From an uncultured Campylobacterales bacterium (lineage in GTDB: Bacteria; Campylobacterota; Campylobacteria; Campylobacterales; Arcobacteraceae), in contig CANLWY010000003.1 in NCBI GenBank assembly GCA_947494995.1, positions 1 to 64,000 on the forward strand: a stretch of DNA of 64,000 nt, written 5' to 3'. Under the pieces are notes generated by a model that saw only the letters and a program-made list of their open reading frames with translations, was not told the DNA's origin and did no database searches. Shown here piece after piece: positions 45,996-54,973 of this stretch. Within the stretch, counting starts at the first letter, position 1. The number at the start of each line of letters is the position of its first letter. Position numbers and translations under genes: made by a program.

Positions 45996-46760
45996 ATGGC
46001 TATTCCTTTAAGAAAACCTAACGAAATTCAAAAACTTCGCACAGCCGGACAGGCTGTTGCGAAGACTTTAAAATATCTTCAAGAAAATGTAAAAGCTGGA
46101 ATGACTTTAAAAGAAGTTGATGCAATGGGTGAAGCCTATTTGCGTAACTTAGGTGCTAGACCATCTTTTAAAGGATTATATGGATTCCCAGCCGCAGTAT
46201 GTACTTCATTAAATGAAGTAATTATTCATGGTATTCCTACAGATGTTGTACTTAAAGAGGGTGATATTTTAGGTCTTGATATAGGTAGTGAAATTGATGG
46301 TTGGTATGGTGATGCAGCAATTACTATGCCTATAGGACAAATATCAAAAGAAGATGAAGAATTAATTGCTTGTTCTAAAGATGCTTTGTATCATGCTATT
46401 GATATTATTCACGAGGGTATGAGATTTAAAGAGCTTTCAAAAGCGATTGAAAATTTTATCGTTGATAGAGGTTATCAACCATTAGTAAGATTTTGTGGTC
46501 ATGGAATAGGTAAAAAACCCCATGGTGAACCAGAAATTCCAAACTATGTTGATGCACCAAATATTAAGTCTGGTCCAAAAATTAAAAACGGAATGGTATT
46601 TTGTTTAGAGCCTATGATTTGTCAACAGGGACGAGAACCAGTTATTTTAGATAATGAGTGGGATGTTGTTTCTGAAGATGGATTTAGAGGTAGTCATTAT
46701 GAGCATACAGTTGCTGTTATTGATGGAAAAGCAGTTATTTTAAGTCAAGTAGAAGAGTAA
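45996..46760 (+). CDS. map: Methionine aminopeptidase, type I
   Basis: Removes the initiator methionine after peptide deformylase has acted. The five metal ligands are recognisable: Asp residues in [16 protein letters not shown], His in CGHGIG, Glu in CLEPM and Glu in YEHTVAV. 254 residues, single domain. Start is the ATG six bases after secY, with AAAAGC as a poor ribosome binding site, so translation may be coupled to secY. Confidence 0.97.
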   Translation: MAIPLRKPNEIQKLRTAGQAVAKTLKYLQENVKAGMTLKEVDAMGEAYLRNLGARPSFKGLYGFPAAVCTSLNEVIIHGIPTDVVLKEGDILGLDIGSEIDGWYGDAAITMPIGQISKEDEELIACSKDALYHAIDIIHEGMRFKELSKAIENFIVDRGYQPLVRFCGHGIGKKPHGEPEIPNYVDAPNIKSGPKIKNGMVFCLEPMICQQGREPVILDNEWDVVSEDGFRGSHYEHTVAVIDGKAVILSQVEE

Positions 46761-46773
46761 ACTAGGAGAAAAA

Positions 46774-46992
46774 GTGGCAAAAGATGATGTAATTGTAATT
46801 GATGGTAAAGTAATTGAAGCTTTACCAAATGCAATGTTTAGAGTTGAATTAGATAATGGTCATGTGGTATTATGTCATATCTCAGGAAAAATGAGAATGC
46901 ACTACATTAAAATTTTACCAGGTGATAAAGTAAAGGTAGAAATTACTCCTTATTCATTAGATAAGGGTAGAATTACTCACAGATATAAATAA
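46774..46992 (+). CDS. infA: Translation initiation factor IF-1
   Basis: 72-residue OB-fold factor that blocks the A site during initiation. The sequence runs [20 protein letters not shown] to [20 protein letters not shown]. Start is GTG 46774 after AGGAG. It is the last gene of the S10-spc operon here; a strong terminator follows at once, and rpmJ and rpsM, which often come next, are absent. Confidence 0.97.
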   Translation: MAKDDVIVIDGKVIEALPNAMFRVELDNGHVVLCHISGKMRMHYIKILPGDKVKVEITPYSLDKGRITHRYK

Positions 46993-46999
46993 TCTTTAG

Positions 47000-47036
47000 G
47001 AAGATAATATAATTACTATATTATCTTCTTCTTTTT
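47000..47036 (+). terminator. Strong rho-independent terminator of the S10-spc operon
   Basis: GAAGATAATATA (47000-47011), loop ATTAC, TATATTATCTTC (47017-47028): a perfect 12-base stem, extendable by two more pairs, then TTCTTTTTT. It lies eight bases after the infA stop. Confidence 0.9.
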
Positions 47037-47043
47037 TCTATGA

Positions 47044-47049
47044 TATAAT
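47044..47049 (+). promoter_or_regulatory. -10 element of the diguanylate cyclase gene
   Basis: TATAAT 29 bases before the ATG at 47079, directly after the operon terminator. No clear -35 box or ribosome binding site. Confidence 0.5.
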
Positions 47050-47078
47050 GTGTAAAATATTCTTAAAGTACATATTAT

Positions 47079-48335
47079 ATGAAAGACATAAACCAATTAG
47101 TAGAAACTGCATTAAAAAACCTTAAAGACAAAAATCTATTAGCAACTCCTGAAAACTATGAAAGAGAGTTTTATAAATTAAGTAGAAAACATGAACTTCT
47201 TGTTGAAGAAAGAGTAGAGTTTGATGATATTAAAGAGTCTCTATGTAAAAGTGAGAGAAAAAAACTCAATTCTAAAAAAGAATCATATAAAGAGCTATCT
47301 CGGATATTAAAACAAAGAGTTGATGAGGATGAAATAAAGTATTTTTTATCAAATCTTTCTTATTTTATGTCTCCATCTTTATATAAAGAGTTAAAAATAG
47401 AAATTGATGAAATATGTAAAGAACTTTCATTAAATCCAAATGATCTGTTTGATAGTGAAACATCAAGAAATTTAAGACGTTATAATGATTTAAGAATTAA
47501 AAAAGATAAACTTGTTTTCAATGAAAAGAGCAATGATGTTAAAAAATTAATTATTTTTTTAGGTAAGCTACTTAAAAAAATAATTAAAGAAAATAGTTTA
47601 ACTATGGATAGAGTATTAGATTTAAAAGATGAAATAAAAACAATTGAGTTATCAAATTCTTCTTCAAAACACATGGCAATATTACATGAAAAACTAATTA
47701 AAGGAATAGAGTCTTTTGAAAAAGTGCTTAAAAAAAGTAATAAAAAGATTTTAACATCAAAAGAAGATAACAATTCTTTATATATGGAGATTGAAAAATT
47801 AAAAGAGAATTTAGATAAAGCAGAAGAAGAAAAGTCAATAGACTTTTTAACCGGGGTTCTTACAAGACGTGCATACTCTATAGAAGTTGAAAGAGTTGAA
47901 AATGAATATAGTATTTTTGATACAAAGTATGCAATTGTTTTTTATGATATAGATCATTTTAAGAAGGTTAATGACTGTTACGGACATGATTGTGGTGATA
48001 AGGTTTTAGCTACATTTGCTTCAATATTAAATAAACTTACGCGTAGTGAAGATGTTATTTCAAGATATGGTGGTGAAGAGTTCATTTGTATTATTCATTA
48101 TAAAAATATAATTGAAGTTAAAAACTATTTAAAAAGAGTAAGAAATATAGTAAGTAATAATAAGTTTGTATATAAGGACATAAAACTTGATATTCAATTT
48201 TCTGCGGGGGTTGCTTTTAGAAATATCTATACTTCCTATGAAGATACTATAAAAAGTGCAGATAAACTACTTTATAAAGCTAAATATGATGGTAGAAATA
48301 TGATTATTTTGGATAATGGAGATATCATAAAATAG
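47079..48335 (+). CDS. Diguanylate cyclase (GGDEF domain, intact)
   Basis: A 418-residue soluble protein. Residues 1 to about 240 are helical and charged, ending in a coiled coil that would promote dimers. The catalytic domain (about 255-415) starts SIDFLTGVLTRRAYSIEVER, has FYDIDHFKKVNDCYGHDCGD and the intact signature RYGGEEF. An inhibitory-site RxxD (RSED) lies five residues before GGEEF, so product feedback inhibition is likely. It ends in KADKLLYKAKYDGRN-like sequence (SADKLLYKAKYDGRNM). No membrane segment and no known sensor domain is seen at the N-terminus. Confidence 0.93.
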   Translation: MKDINQLVETALKNLKDKNLLATPENYEREFYKLSRKHELLVEERVEFDDIKESLCKSERKKLNSKKESYKELSRILKQRVDEDEIKYFLSNLSYFMSPSLYKELKIEIDEICKELSLNPNDLFDSETSRNLRRYNDLRIKKDKLVFNEKSNDVKKLIIFLGKLLKKIIKENSLTMDRVLDLKDEIKTIELSNSSSKHMAILHEKLIKGIESFEKVLKKSNKKILTSKEDNNSLYMEIEKLKENLDKAEEEKSIDFLTGVLTRRAYSIEVERVENEYSIFDTKYAIVFYDIDHFKKVNDCYGHDCGDKVLATFASILNKLTRSEDVISRYGGEEFICIIHYKNIIEVKNYLKRVRNIVSNNKFVYKDIKLDIQFSAGVAFRNIYTSYEDTIKSADKLLYKAKYDGRNMIILDNGDIIK

Positions 48336-48341
48336 ACAAAA

Positions 48342-48398
48342 TTATGGAGACTACTAATAAACTATGCCGCGCGTTAGTTAATTAGTTAAACTCCATAA
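48342..48398. other. 57-base nested stem-loop with GC-rich loop
   Basis: Outer stem TTATGGAG (48342-48349) with CTCCATAA (48391-48398); inner stem ACTAAT-A-AACTA (48353-48364) with TAGTT-A-ATTAGT (48375-48386), one A-A mismatch; loop TGCCGCGCGT. The stretch fills the gap between the convergent diguanylate cyclase and HTH genes. It lacks a T tract, so it is not a typical terminator. Confidence 0.55.
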
Positions 48399-48409
48399 CT
48401 TTAGCTACT

Positions 48410-48622
48410 TTAGGAAACTCTTGTTTTTGTCAAATCAATTTCACTTTCGATAAATCTTTTTTGCTCAATCATAAATTCTAAGTGTTTTTTTAAAAGTTCT
48501 CTATCTTTATATGATTCAATAATAAATTCATAGAGCTTCGGTCTATTTTTTTTCCAATTATGAAGTGTTGTTTTATTTACTTCTAAATCAGCTTCTAGTT
48601 TTCTAAAACTTGGTGATGTCAT
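48410..48622 (-). CDS. Small putative helix-turn-helix DNA-binding protein
   Basis: 70 residues. FRKLEADLEVNKTTLHNWKK reads as a helix-turn-helix (about residues 6-25), followed by NRPKLYEFI and a basic-acidic helix to the end; the pattern W-K-K-x-R-P-x-L-Y is common in small phage-like or toxin-antitoxin-type regulators. AAGGAAGAGAG precedes the ATG. It is divergent from the uracil-DNA glycosylase gene across three 42-bp-spaced repeats, which makes autoregulation through those sites likely. Function otherwise unknown. Confidence 0.65.
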   Translation of the reverse strand: MTSPSFRKLEADLEVNKTTLHNWKKNRPKLYEFIIESYKDRELLKKHLEFMIEQKRFIESEIDLTKTRVS

Positions 48623-48645
48623 CTCTCTTCCTTGTGTAAATTGTA

Positions 48646-48752
48646 TTGTACAAATAATTTAAACAAATGTCAATAATTATATCAAATATGTACAAATAAA
48701 TGGGACAAATTATTACAAAAGTAGTTTTTTTGTACAATTTCATATGACAAAA
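48646..48752. repeat. Three iteron-like repeats at 42-bp spacing in a divergent promoter
   Basis: Copies at 48646-48668, 48688-48710 and 48730-48752 share the core WTGTACAAWT and an ACAAAW element 17 bases from the copy start. Starts are 42 bp apart both times, four turns of B-DNA. The core is a TTGTACAA palindrome. Copy 1 overlaps a TACAAT that could serve as -10 box for the small HTH gene, and copy 3 runs into the start codon of the glycosylase gene. Confidence 0.75.
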
Positions 48753-49412
48753 GCAGTAAAAAATAGAATTTTATATCAATTAAACTTTTTAAAATCAATA
48801 GGTTATGATTATCATGAGGTGGTTAAAATATCCAATAAGGAGTTAAATAGTAGCTCTTTACCAAATGATATTAAAGAGTTAGAAAGTTTAGCTGAAAATT
48901 GCTATTTATGTGAACTGTCAAAATCAAGAAGAAATGTTCTTTTTGGTGAGGGTAATATAAATGCCTCATTAATGTTAATTGCTGATGAGCCAACTGCAAG
49001 TGAAGATGAATTAAAAAGTTTTTTCGTAGGAAAAACAGGAGAACAGCTTGTAAAGATGATAGAGAATGTACTTCCTTTGAAAAAGGAGGATGTATATATA
49101 ACAAATCTAGTTAAATGTAGAAGTTTAAATGGGATAAATGCTTCTCATTTTAGTTCTTGTAGTTCATATCTTTATAAGCAAATTGAACTTGTAAATCCAA
49201 AATTAATAGTTACTTTTGGAGAAAAAGTTTATCAATATTTATTAAATGATACATCAAGTTCCTTTAATCAAATAAGAGGACAACTTACAAGTTTTAGAAA
49301 CTATAGTGTAATTCCAACACATAGTGTGAGTTTTTTACTTAGAAACCCCTCTTCAAAAAAAGATACTTTTCAAGATATGTTAAAAATAAAATCTATTCTG
49401 GAGTCAAATTGA
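48744..49412 (+). CDS. Uracil-DNA glycosylase, [4Fe-4S] family 4-like
   Basis: 222 residues. Four cysteines fit the iron-sulfur pattern of family 4: Cys53 and Cys56 (NCYLC), Cys125 (VKCRS) and Cys139 (SSCSSYL). LSKSRRNVLFGEGNINASLM and the C-terminal LLRNPSSKKDTF are also typical. Motif 1, usually GEAPG, reads ADEPT, and the HPS motif reads HSVS, so substrate preference may differ. The first 45 residues are an extra N-terminal stretch. No ribosome binding site precedes the ATG. The downstream lipoprotein gene overlaps by four bases. Confidence 0.85.
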   Translation: MTKAVKNRILYQLNFLKSIGYDYHEVVKISNKELNSSSLPNDIKELESLAENCYLCELSKSRRNVLFGEGNINASLMLIADEPTASEDELKSFFVGKTGEQLVKMIENVLPLKKEDVYITNLVKCRSLNGINASHFSSCSSYLYKQIELVNPKLIVTFGEKVYQYLLNDTSSSFNQIRGQLTSFRNYSVIPTHSVSFLLRNPSSKKDTFQDMLKIKSILESN

Positions 49413-50518
49413 AAAATTTATTATTAGTATTAATCTCATTTTTTATATTTATAGGTTGTGGACCTAAAGAAGTTGTAATACCAAAAGATACTGGTGTAAA
49501 GCCAAAAGATCCTATCGTAAAACCTGAACCTACTGTTGTTGAACCAGAGATAGAACCTATTGTAGTCGAACCAGAACCTATAATTATTGAAGATGATGGA
49601 TTAAACAGGATTGCTGTTATTTATCCTTCAAAAATTGTAGGTAAATATGCAAAATCAACTTTAAGTACAATTAGTGCTTTTTTAATTTATAGTGATAAAA
49701 AGTTTGAAATAGAGACTTTTGATACTTATAATGAAGATGTAGAAAGTATTTTAAATCAAGTGAACCTATTAAATGAAAAAGGTTTCACAAAAGTAATTGC
49801 AATGTTTACACAAAATGGTTTTGAAACGTTAAATACTATTGAAGAAACTAAACAAGCAAGATTTTATTTTCCTTTAATAAATAAATCTGAAGTTTATACT
49901 GAAAATCCTAATTTTATTTTTGGAGGAATCTCTTATTCTAAACAGTTAGATCTTCTTCAAAACTTTTCTAATGATAGAAATACAATGTTTTATATAAAGT
50001 CATTTTTGGGAAATAAATTAAGAGAAAAGTATGAAAACTCATTTATGAATCCTGGAATAATAAAAGAGATAGAAAGAAAAACAAATAGATTTAAACATCT
50101 AATGGAAGATAAAAGGATGATAGGTAATACAATTATTTTAAATACTCCAATTGTAAAATCATCAATAATCATGTCTCAATTAACGGCTTATGAAGTTTAC
50201 CCTTCAAAAATTTTATCTACTCAATTAAACTATAATCCTCTGCTAGTAAAATTAACCCAACCAAGAGATAGAGAAAACTTTTTTGTTGCAAACTCTATAG
50301 ACGAAGTTGATGGTTTTATAGAAGATTATTCAAGACTTTTAGGAGCAAATATTACTTATAATTGGGTTGATTATTCTTCTTTAGTTGGAGTAAACTATTT
50401 ATTAAATGATAATGAATCTGAGTACATTAGAACACAAGTAATTGATAACCAAGTAGAGTATGAACCTAGTTTATATCAAGGTACTGCTTATGGTTTTCAA
50501 AAACTACTTATGAATTAA
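49409..50518 (+). CDS. Putative lipoprotein with periplasmic-binding-like domain
   Basis: 369 residues. The signal peptide ends in FIFIGC, giving a lipid-modified Cys17. Next comes a Pro/Glu/Val repeat linker of about 40 residues (VKPEPTVVEPEIEPIVVEPE), which could span the periplasm. The remaining 300 residues (NRIAVIYPSKIVGKYAKSTL onward) resemble a type I periplasmic-binding fold as found in LpoA-like and branched amino acid-binding proteins. That assignment is weak. TTG start follows GGAG and overlaps the glycosylase stop. Confidence 0.7.
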   Translation: MKNLLLVLISFFIFIGCGPKEVVIPKDTGVKPKDPIVKPEPTVVEPEIEPIVVEPEPIIIEDDGLNRIAVIYPSKIVGKYAKSTLSTISAFLIYSDKKFEIETFDTYNEDVESILNQVNLLNEKGFTKVIAMFTQNGFETLNTIEETKQARFYFPLINKSEVYTENPNFIFGGISYSKQLDLLQNFSNDRNTMFYIKSFLGNKLREKYENSFMNPGIIKEIERKTNRFKHLMEDKRMIGNTIILNTPIVKSSIIMSQLTAYEVYPSKILSTQLNYNPLLVKLTQPRDRENFFVANSIDEVDGFIEDYSRLLGANITYNWVDYSSLVGVNYLLNDNESEYIRTQVIDNQVEYEPSLYQGTAYGFQKLLMN

Positions 50519-50530
50519 GTAATTTTTAGA

Positions 50531-50536
50531 TATAAT
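50531..50536 (+). promoter_or_regulatory. -10 element of aspS with GC discriminator
   Basis: TATAAT followed directly by CGCG, 42 bases before the aspS start; the same arrangement as at ychF. Confidence 0.6.
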
Positions 50537-50578
50537 CGCGAATATTTAAATAAAAAGAAATAAAAGACGGAGTCAAAT

Positions 50579-52330
50579 TTGAGAACGCATTATTGTACAG
50601 ACGTAAACGAAAATAACATTGGTGAAACAGTAACTGTTGCTGGTTGGGTTAACAGTAGAAGAGATCACGGTGGAATTATATTTATAGATTTAAGAGATAA
50701 AGGTGGAATTGTTCAACTTGTAGCTGATCCAGCTGATTGTAAAGAAGCATTAGAAATTGCAGAAACTGTAAGAGACGAGTTTGTTTTAGTTGCAACTGGT
50801 AAAGTAAGAGCTAGAGGTGAAGGATTAGAAAACCCAAATTTAAAGACTGGTAAAATTGAAATTATTTTAGATAATCTTGTAATTGAAAATAAGTCTAAGC
50901 CAATGCCTTTTGATTTAAATGATGAAAAAGTAAATGATGAAATTAAGTTAAGAAATAGATTTTTAGAGTTAAGATCAGAAAAAATGTTTGATATTTTTCA
51001 ATTAAGATCTAAAGCTGCAATTCAAGTTAGAAATACACTTGATGAGTTAGGTTTCTTAGATGTTGAAACTCCAATTCTAACTAAATCTACTCCAGAGGGA
51101 GCTAGAGATTATTTAGTGCCATCAAGAGTTCATGGTGGTGAGTTTTATGCTCTTCCACAATCTCCACAGTTATTTAAACAGCTATTAATGGTATCTGGAT
51201 TTGATAAGTATTTCCAAATTGCAAAATGTTTTAGAGATGAAGATTTAAGAGCTGATAGACAACCTGAATTTACACAAATTGATGTTGAAATGTCTTTTTG
51301 TGACCAAGAAGATGTAATCAAAGTTGCTGAAAAATTAATTTATGATGTATTTACAAAATGTGGTAAAACAGTTCCTGAAACTTTCCCAAGAATGAAGTAT
51401 TGGGATGCAATGGAAACTTATGGTTCTGATAAACCTGATACAAGATTTGAAATGCCTCTTGTAGATGTAATTGATATCTTTGCAAATTCTACAAATGAAA
51501 TTTTTGCTGATATTGCAAAAGATAAAAAGAATAACAGAATCAAAGCACTTAAATGTCCAAATGGAGATAATATTTTCTCAAAAAGACAGATGAAAGGTTT
51601 TGAAGATTACGTAAGAAAATTTGGAGCTAAAGGTCTTGGTTACTTCCAAATGAAAGAAGAAGGTCTTAAAGGTCCTTTAACTAAATTCTTCTCTGAAACT
51701 GATTTAGAAGAGATTGTAAAAGTTACAGAACTTGAAGTTGGTGATGTAGTATTCTTTGGTGCAGGTGATAAAAAAACTGTATGGGATTATATGGGTAGAT
51801 TTAGACTTTATCTTGCAGAGACTATGGAAATTATTCCTGCTGATGCATATGAGTTCTTATGGGTTGTTGATTTCCCAATGTTCGAAGTTGAAGATGGAAA
51901 AATGAAAGCACTTCACCATCCATTTACAATGCCAAAATCATTAGAAGATACTTCTGATTTAGAGGCTATTGAATCAATCGCTTATGATATTGTATTAAAC
52001 GGTACTGAGCTTGGTGGTGGTTCAATTAGAATTCATAAAGAAGATATTCAAGCTAAAGTCTTTGATTTAATGGGTATCTCACAAGAAGAACAAAGAGAAA
52101 AATTTGGATTCTTACTTGATGCACTTCAATATGGAGCACCATCTCATGGTGGTTTTGCAATGGGTCTAGATAGAATGATTATGTTACTTGCTGGTACAGA
52201 TTCAATTAGAGATGTAATTGCATTCCCTAAAACTCAAAAAGCTCAATGTTTATTAACTCAAGCACCTTCTGAAGTTGATGCAGAACAATTAAAAGAGTTA
52301 AGTCTTAGAATTAGAAAAATCGAAGCTTAA
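50579..52330 (+). CDS. aspS: Aspartyl-tRNA synthetase (bacterial type)
   Basis: Class II synthetase of 583 residues, the bacterial form with a GAD insertion domain. The N-terminal OB-fold reads [20 protein letters not shown]; motif 2 is [20 protein letters not shown], and motif 3 is [20 protein letters not shown]. Such enzymes in organisms without AsnRS are often non-discriminating and also charge tRNA-Asn; this cannot be read here. TTG start at 50579 follows GGAG. Confidence 0.97.
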   Translation: MRTHYCTDVNENNIGETVTVAGWVNSRRDHGGIIFIDLRDKGGIVQLVADPADCKEALEIAETVRDEFVLVATGKVRARGEGLENPNLKTGKIEIILDNLVIENKSKPMPFDLNDEKVNDEIKLRNRFLELRSEKMFDIFQLRSKAAIQVRNTLDELGFLDVETPILTKSTPEGARDYLVPSRVHGGEFYALPQSPQLFKQLLMVSGFDKYFQIAKCFRDEDLRADRQPEFTQIDVEMSFCDQEDVIKVAEKLIYDVFTKCGKTVPETFPRMKYWDAMETYGSDKPDTRFEMPLVDVIDIFANSTNEIFADIAKDKKNNRIKALKCPNGDNIFSKRQMKGFEDYVRKFGAKGLGYFQMKEEGLKGPLTKFFSETDLEEIVKVTELEVGDVVFFGAGDKKTVWDYMGRFRLYLAETMEIIPADAYEFLWVVDFPMFEVEDGKMKALHHPFTMPKSLEDTSDLEAIESIAYDIVLNGTELGGGSIRIHKEDIQAKVFDLMGISQEEQREKFGFLLDALQYGAPSHGGFAMGLDRMIMLLAGTDSIRDVIAFPKTQKAQCLLTQAPSEVDAEQLKELSLRIRKIEA

Positions 52331-52358
52331 TAATTAATATCTATAAGGAGAGATGAAT

Positions 52359-53156
52359 ATGTATAAAACTCTATTCATATTATCTCTTCTTTTTTCTACT
52401 GCTTTTTCAAAGAGTATTATTACAGTAACTCATCCAGTACAAGAGTATTTTATAAAAAAAATTGCTGGAAATGAATTTTATATTAGAAGTGTATTTTCAA
52501 AGAGTCATGATTTTGAATTTTCTAACAAGAGGCTTATAAATAAATTATCAAGTTCTAAATACTATTTTGTTTTAAATCTTCCCGAAGAAGAAGAGATTTT
52601 GAAACTTTTCAAAAAGAAGAATAAAAAATTAAAAGTTATAGATATTACAAAAGGCATAGGAAATTTAAAACTTGAAAATGGAAAGATGAACCCTTTTGTA
52701 TGGATGGACCCTTTATTAGCAAGAGATTTTGCAAAGAGGATATATGAGCAGTTAGTTAAAATTCAGTTTTATAATCGGGCTTTTTTTAAAGAAAATTATG
52801 AACTTTTTTTAGATGAACTTGATACAATCTATTTAGAACTGAAAAAAAGAATAGATAATAGTAATCTATATGGTTTTTTTGCTTTTAACAATCAGTTAGA
52901 TTATTTTGCAAAAAGATATAGATTAGATATTTATCATAGAGAAAATAGAAGACTTCATATTAATGAAGTATCGAAAGTTATAAGATTTGTAAAGCGTGAG
53001 CATATAAAGCATATAATTATTGCAAAAGATAGTGATTATACCATTGCTCAGTCTTTTAGTGGTCATATTAATGGAAAGATTGTAGAAATTGATATATATG
53101 ATAGAAATTGGAAAATAAATATGTTTTCTCTAATAAGAGGGATTACGAATTTTTAG
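52359..53156 (+). CDS. ZnuA-like substrate-binding protein with degraded metal site
   Basis: Cluster A-I (ZnuA/TroA) solute-binding fold: a signal peptide (MYKTLFILSLLFSTAFSKS), ITVTHPVQEYFIKKIAGNEF, and KSHDFEF with His50. The next two expected ligands are gone: NPFVWMDP has Phe113 where DPHxW has His, and FAFNNQLDYFAKRYRL has Asn177 where a His is expected. There is no ABC permease or ATPase nearby. It either binds another ligand or has lost transport function. Start 52359 is chosen because AAGGAG is eight bases upstream; an ATG two codons earlier is too close. 265 residues. Confidence 0.8.
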   Translation: MYKTLFILSLLFSTAFSKSIITVTHPVQEYFIKKIAGNEFYIRSVFSKSHDFEFSNKRLINKLSSSKYYFVLNLPEEEEILKLFKKKNKKLKVIDITKGIGNLKLENGKMNPFVWMDPLLARDFAKRIYEQLVKIQFYNRAFFKENYELFLDELDTIYLELKKRIDNSNLYGFFAFNNQLDYFAKRYRLDIYHRENRRLHINEVSKVIRFVKREHIKHIIIAKDSDYTIAQSFSGHINGKIVEIDIYDRNWKINMFSLIRGITNF

Positions 53157-53233
53157 AACTATTTAGTAGTTTAAAAATTATATAAGAAGTTAAAGCTATT
53201 TGGGCAAAATTACGAAAAAATAAAAGAAGTTAA

Positions 53234-54964
53234 ATGTTTTTACCTACAACAAAAAAAGAGATGGAGTCCCTTGGTTGGGAACAGTGTGATGTAATTTTAG
53301 TAAGTGGAGATGCTTATATTGACTCTCCATTTATTGGCGTTGCAGTTGTTGGAAGAATACTTGAAGCTTTAGGCTTTAAAGTAGGAATTATAGGGCAACC
53401 AAATATAAAGAATGGAGATATTACAAGATTAGGTGAGCCTAAACTTTATTGGGGTGTTAGCGGTGGAAGTATTGATTCAATGGTTTCAAACTATACAGCA
53501 ACAAAAAAATTTAGAAACTCTGATGATTATACTCCTGGTGGAAAAAATGATAAAAGACCTGATAGGGCAACTCTTGTTTATACAAATTTAATAAGAAGAC
53601 ATTTTAAAAATACAGTACCAATTGTTTTAGGTGGTATAGAAGCTAGTTTAAGAAGAGTAACTCATTATGATTTTTGGACAAATAAATTAAGAAAACCAGT
53701 ATTATTTGATGCAAAAGCAGATTATCTTATTTATGGTATGGGAGAAATGGCAATAAGAGAGTTTTCATTAGCTTTAGCAAATGGTGAAGATCCTAAGAAG
53801 GTTAGAGGAGTTTGTTATATATCAAAAGAACCAGTTGATGATTATATTCAACTTCCATCTCATCAAGAGTGTTTAGATAACAAAGAGAAATATATTGATT
53901 TATTTGATCATTTTTACCAAAATAATGACCCAATAAATGCAAAAGGACTTTGTCAAAAAGTAGATACAAGGTATGCTATTCAAAATCCACCTTGTGATTA
54001 TTTAGATGAAAAAGAGATGGATGAAGTGGCTTCTTATAGTTTTGAAAGAGATTTGCATCCATATCATAAACCTGAAGGGAAAGTAAAGTGTTTAGAAACA
54101 GTAAAGTTTTCTATTCAAACACATCATGGATGTTGGGGAGAGTGTAACTTCTGTGCTATTGGAGTTCATCAAGGAAGAACAATACGAACAAGAAGTGAAA
54201 AGAATATTTTAGATGAAGCAAAACATTTTACAAAAATGAAAGACTTTAAAGGAATTATCTCTGATGTTGGAGGACCAACTGCAAATATGTATGGTTATGA
54301 GTGTGGGAAAAAGCTTAAAAAAGGTACCTGTGATGATATACGATGTGTTGATTTTGATAGACTTTGTAAGGTAATGAAAGTTGATCATAGCAGAAGTATT
54401 AACCTATTACGAGATATTAGAAAAGTTCCTGGTGTAAAAAAAGCTTTTGTTGCTTCAGGTTTACGATATGATTTTATTCCTGCAGATAAAAAACATGGAT
54501 ATACATATTTAAAAGAGTTAGTAGACCATCACATTTCAGGGCAAATGAAAGTGGCTCCTGAGCATACATCTGATAGGGTTTTAAAACTTATGGGAAAACC
54601 AGGAAAACAACCACTTATAGAGTTTAAAAAGATGTATGATAGATTAAATAAAGAAGCTGGAAAGAAGCAGTTCTTAACTTACTATTTAATTGCAGCACAT
54701 CCAGGATGTGAAGAAAAGGATATGCATGAGTTAAAACAGTTTACAACTCATGAGTTAAAAATGAATCCTGAGCAAGCTCAAGTATTCACTCCAACTCCTG
54801 GAACATACTCTGCTGTGATGTATTATACAGAAATGGATCCAGAGACTAGAAAACCAATTTTTGTTGAAAAAGATAGGGCAAGAAAAGAAAAACAAAAGAA
54901 TATAGTTATTGATAAAAAATATTATCAAAGAAGAAAAACAGCAGGCTCAGGAATGCAAAGTTAA
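53234..54964 (+). CDS. YgiQ family radical SAM protein (UPF0313)
   Basis: 576 residues, full length for YgiQ. The [4Fe-4S] cluster motif is CWGECNFC (Cys300, Cys304, Cys307), a C-x3-C-x2-C pattern, preceded by an N-terminal half with a B12-binding-like fold (LVSGDAYIDSPFIGVAVVGR). The family is widespread but its reaction is not known. C-terminal KTAGSGMQS tail is unstructured. The weak AGAAG precedes the ATG. Confidence 0.93.
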   Translation: MFLPTTKKEMESLGWEQCDVILVSGDAYIDSPFIGVAVVGRILEALGFKVGIIGQPNIKNGDITRLGEPKLYWGVSGGSIDSMVSNYTATKKFRNSDDYTPGGKNDKRPDRATLVYTNLIRRHFKNTVPIVLGGIEASLRRVTHYDFWTNKLRKPVLFDAKADYLIYGMGEMAIREFSLALANGEDPKKVRGVCYISKEPVDDYIQLPSHQECLDNKEKYIDLFDHFYQNNDPINAKGLCQKVDTRYAIQNPPCDYLDEKEMDEVASYSFERDLHPYHKPEGKVKCLETVKFSIQTHHGCWGECNFCAIGVHQGRTIRTRSEKNILDEAKHFTKMKDFKGIISDVGGPTANMYGYECGKKLKKGTCDDIRCVDFDRLCKVMKVDHSRSINLLRDIRKVPGVKKAFVASGLRYDFIPADKKHGYTYLKELVDHHISGQMKVAPEHTSDRVLKLMGKPGKQPLIEFKKMYDRLNKEAGKKQFLTYYLIAAHPGCEEKDMHELKQFTTHELKMNPEQAQVFTPTPGTYSAVMYYTEMDPETRKPIFVEKDRARKEKQKNIVIDKKYYQRRKTAGSGMQS

Positions 54965-54973
54965 AGGATAGAG

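Noticed and set aside
48342-48398. Stem-loop as an integron attC site
   Set aside because: The GTTAG-like bases are suggestive, but the paired core sites and bulged bases expected for attC are absent, and there is no integrase or cassette array.
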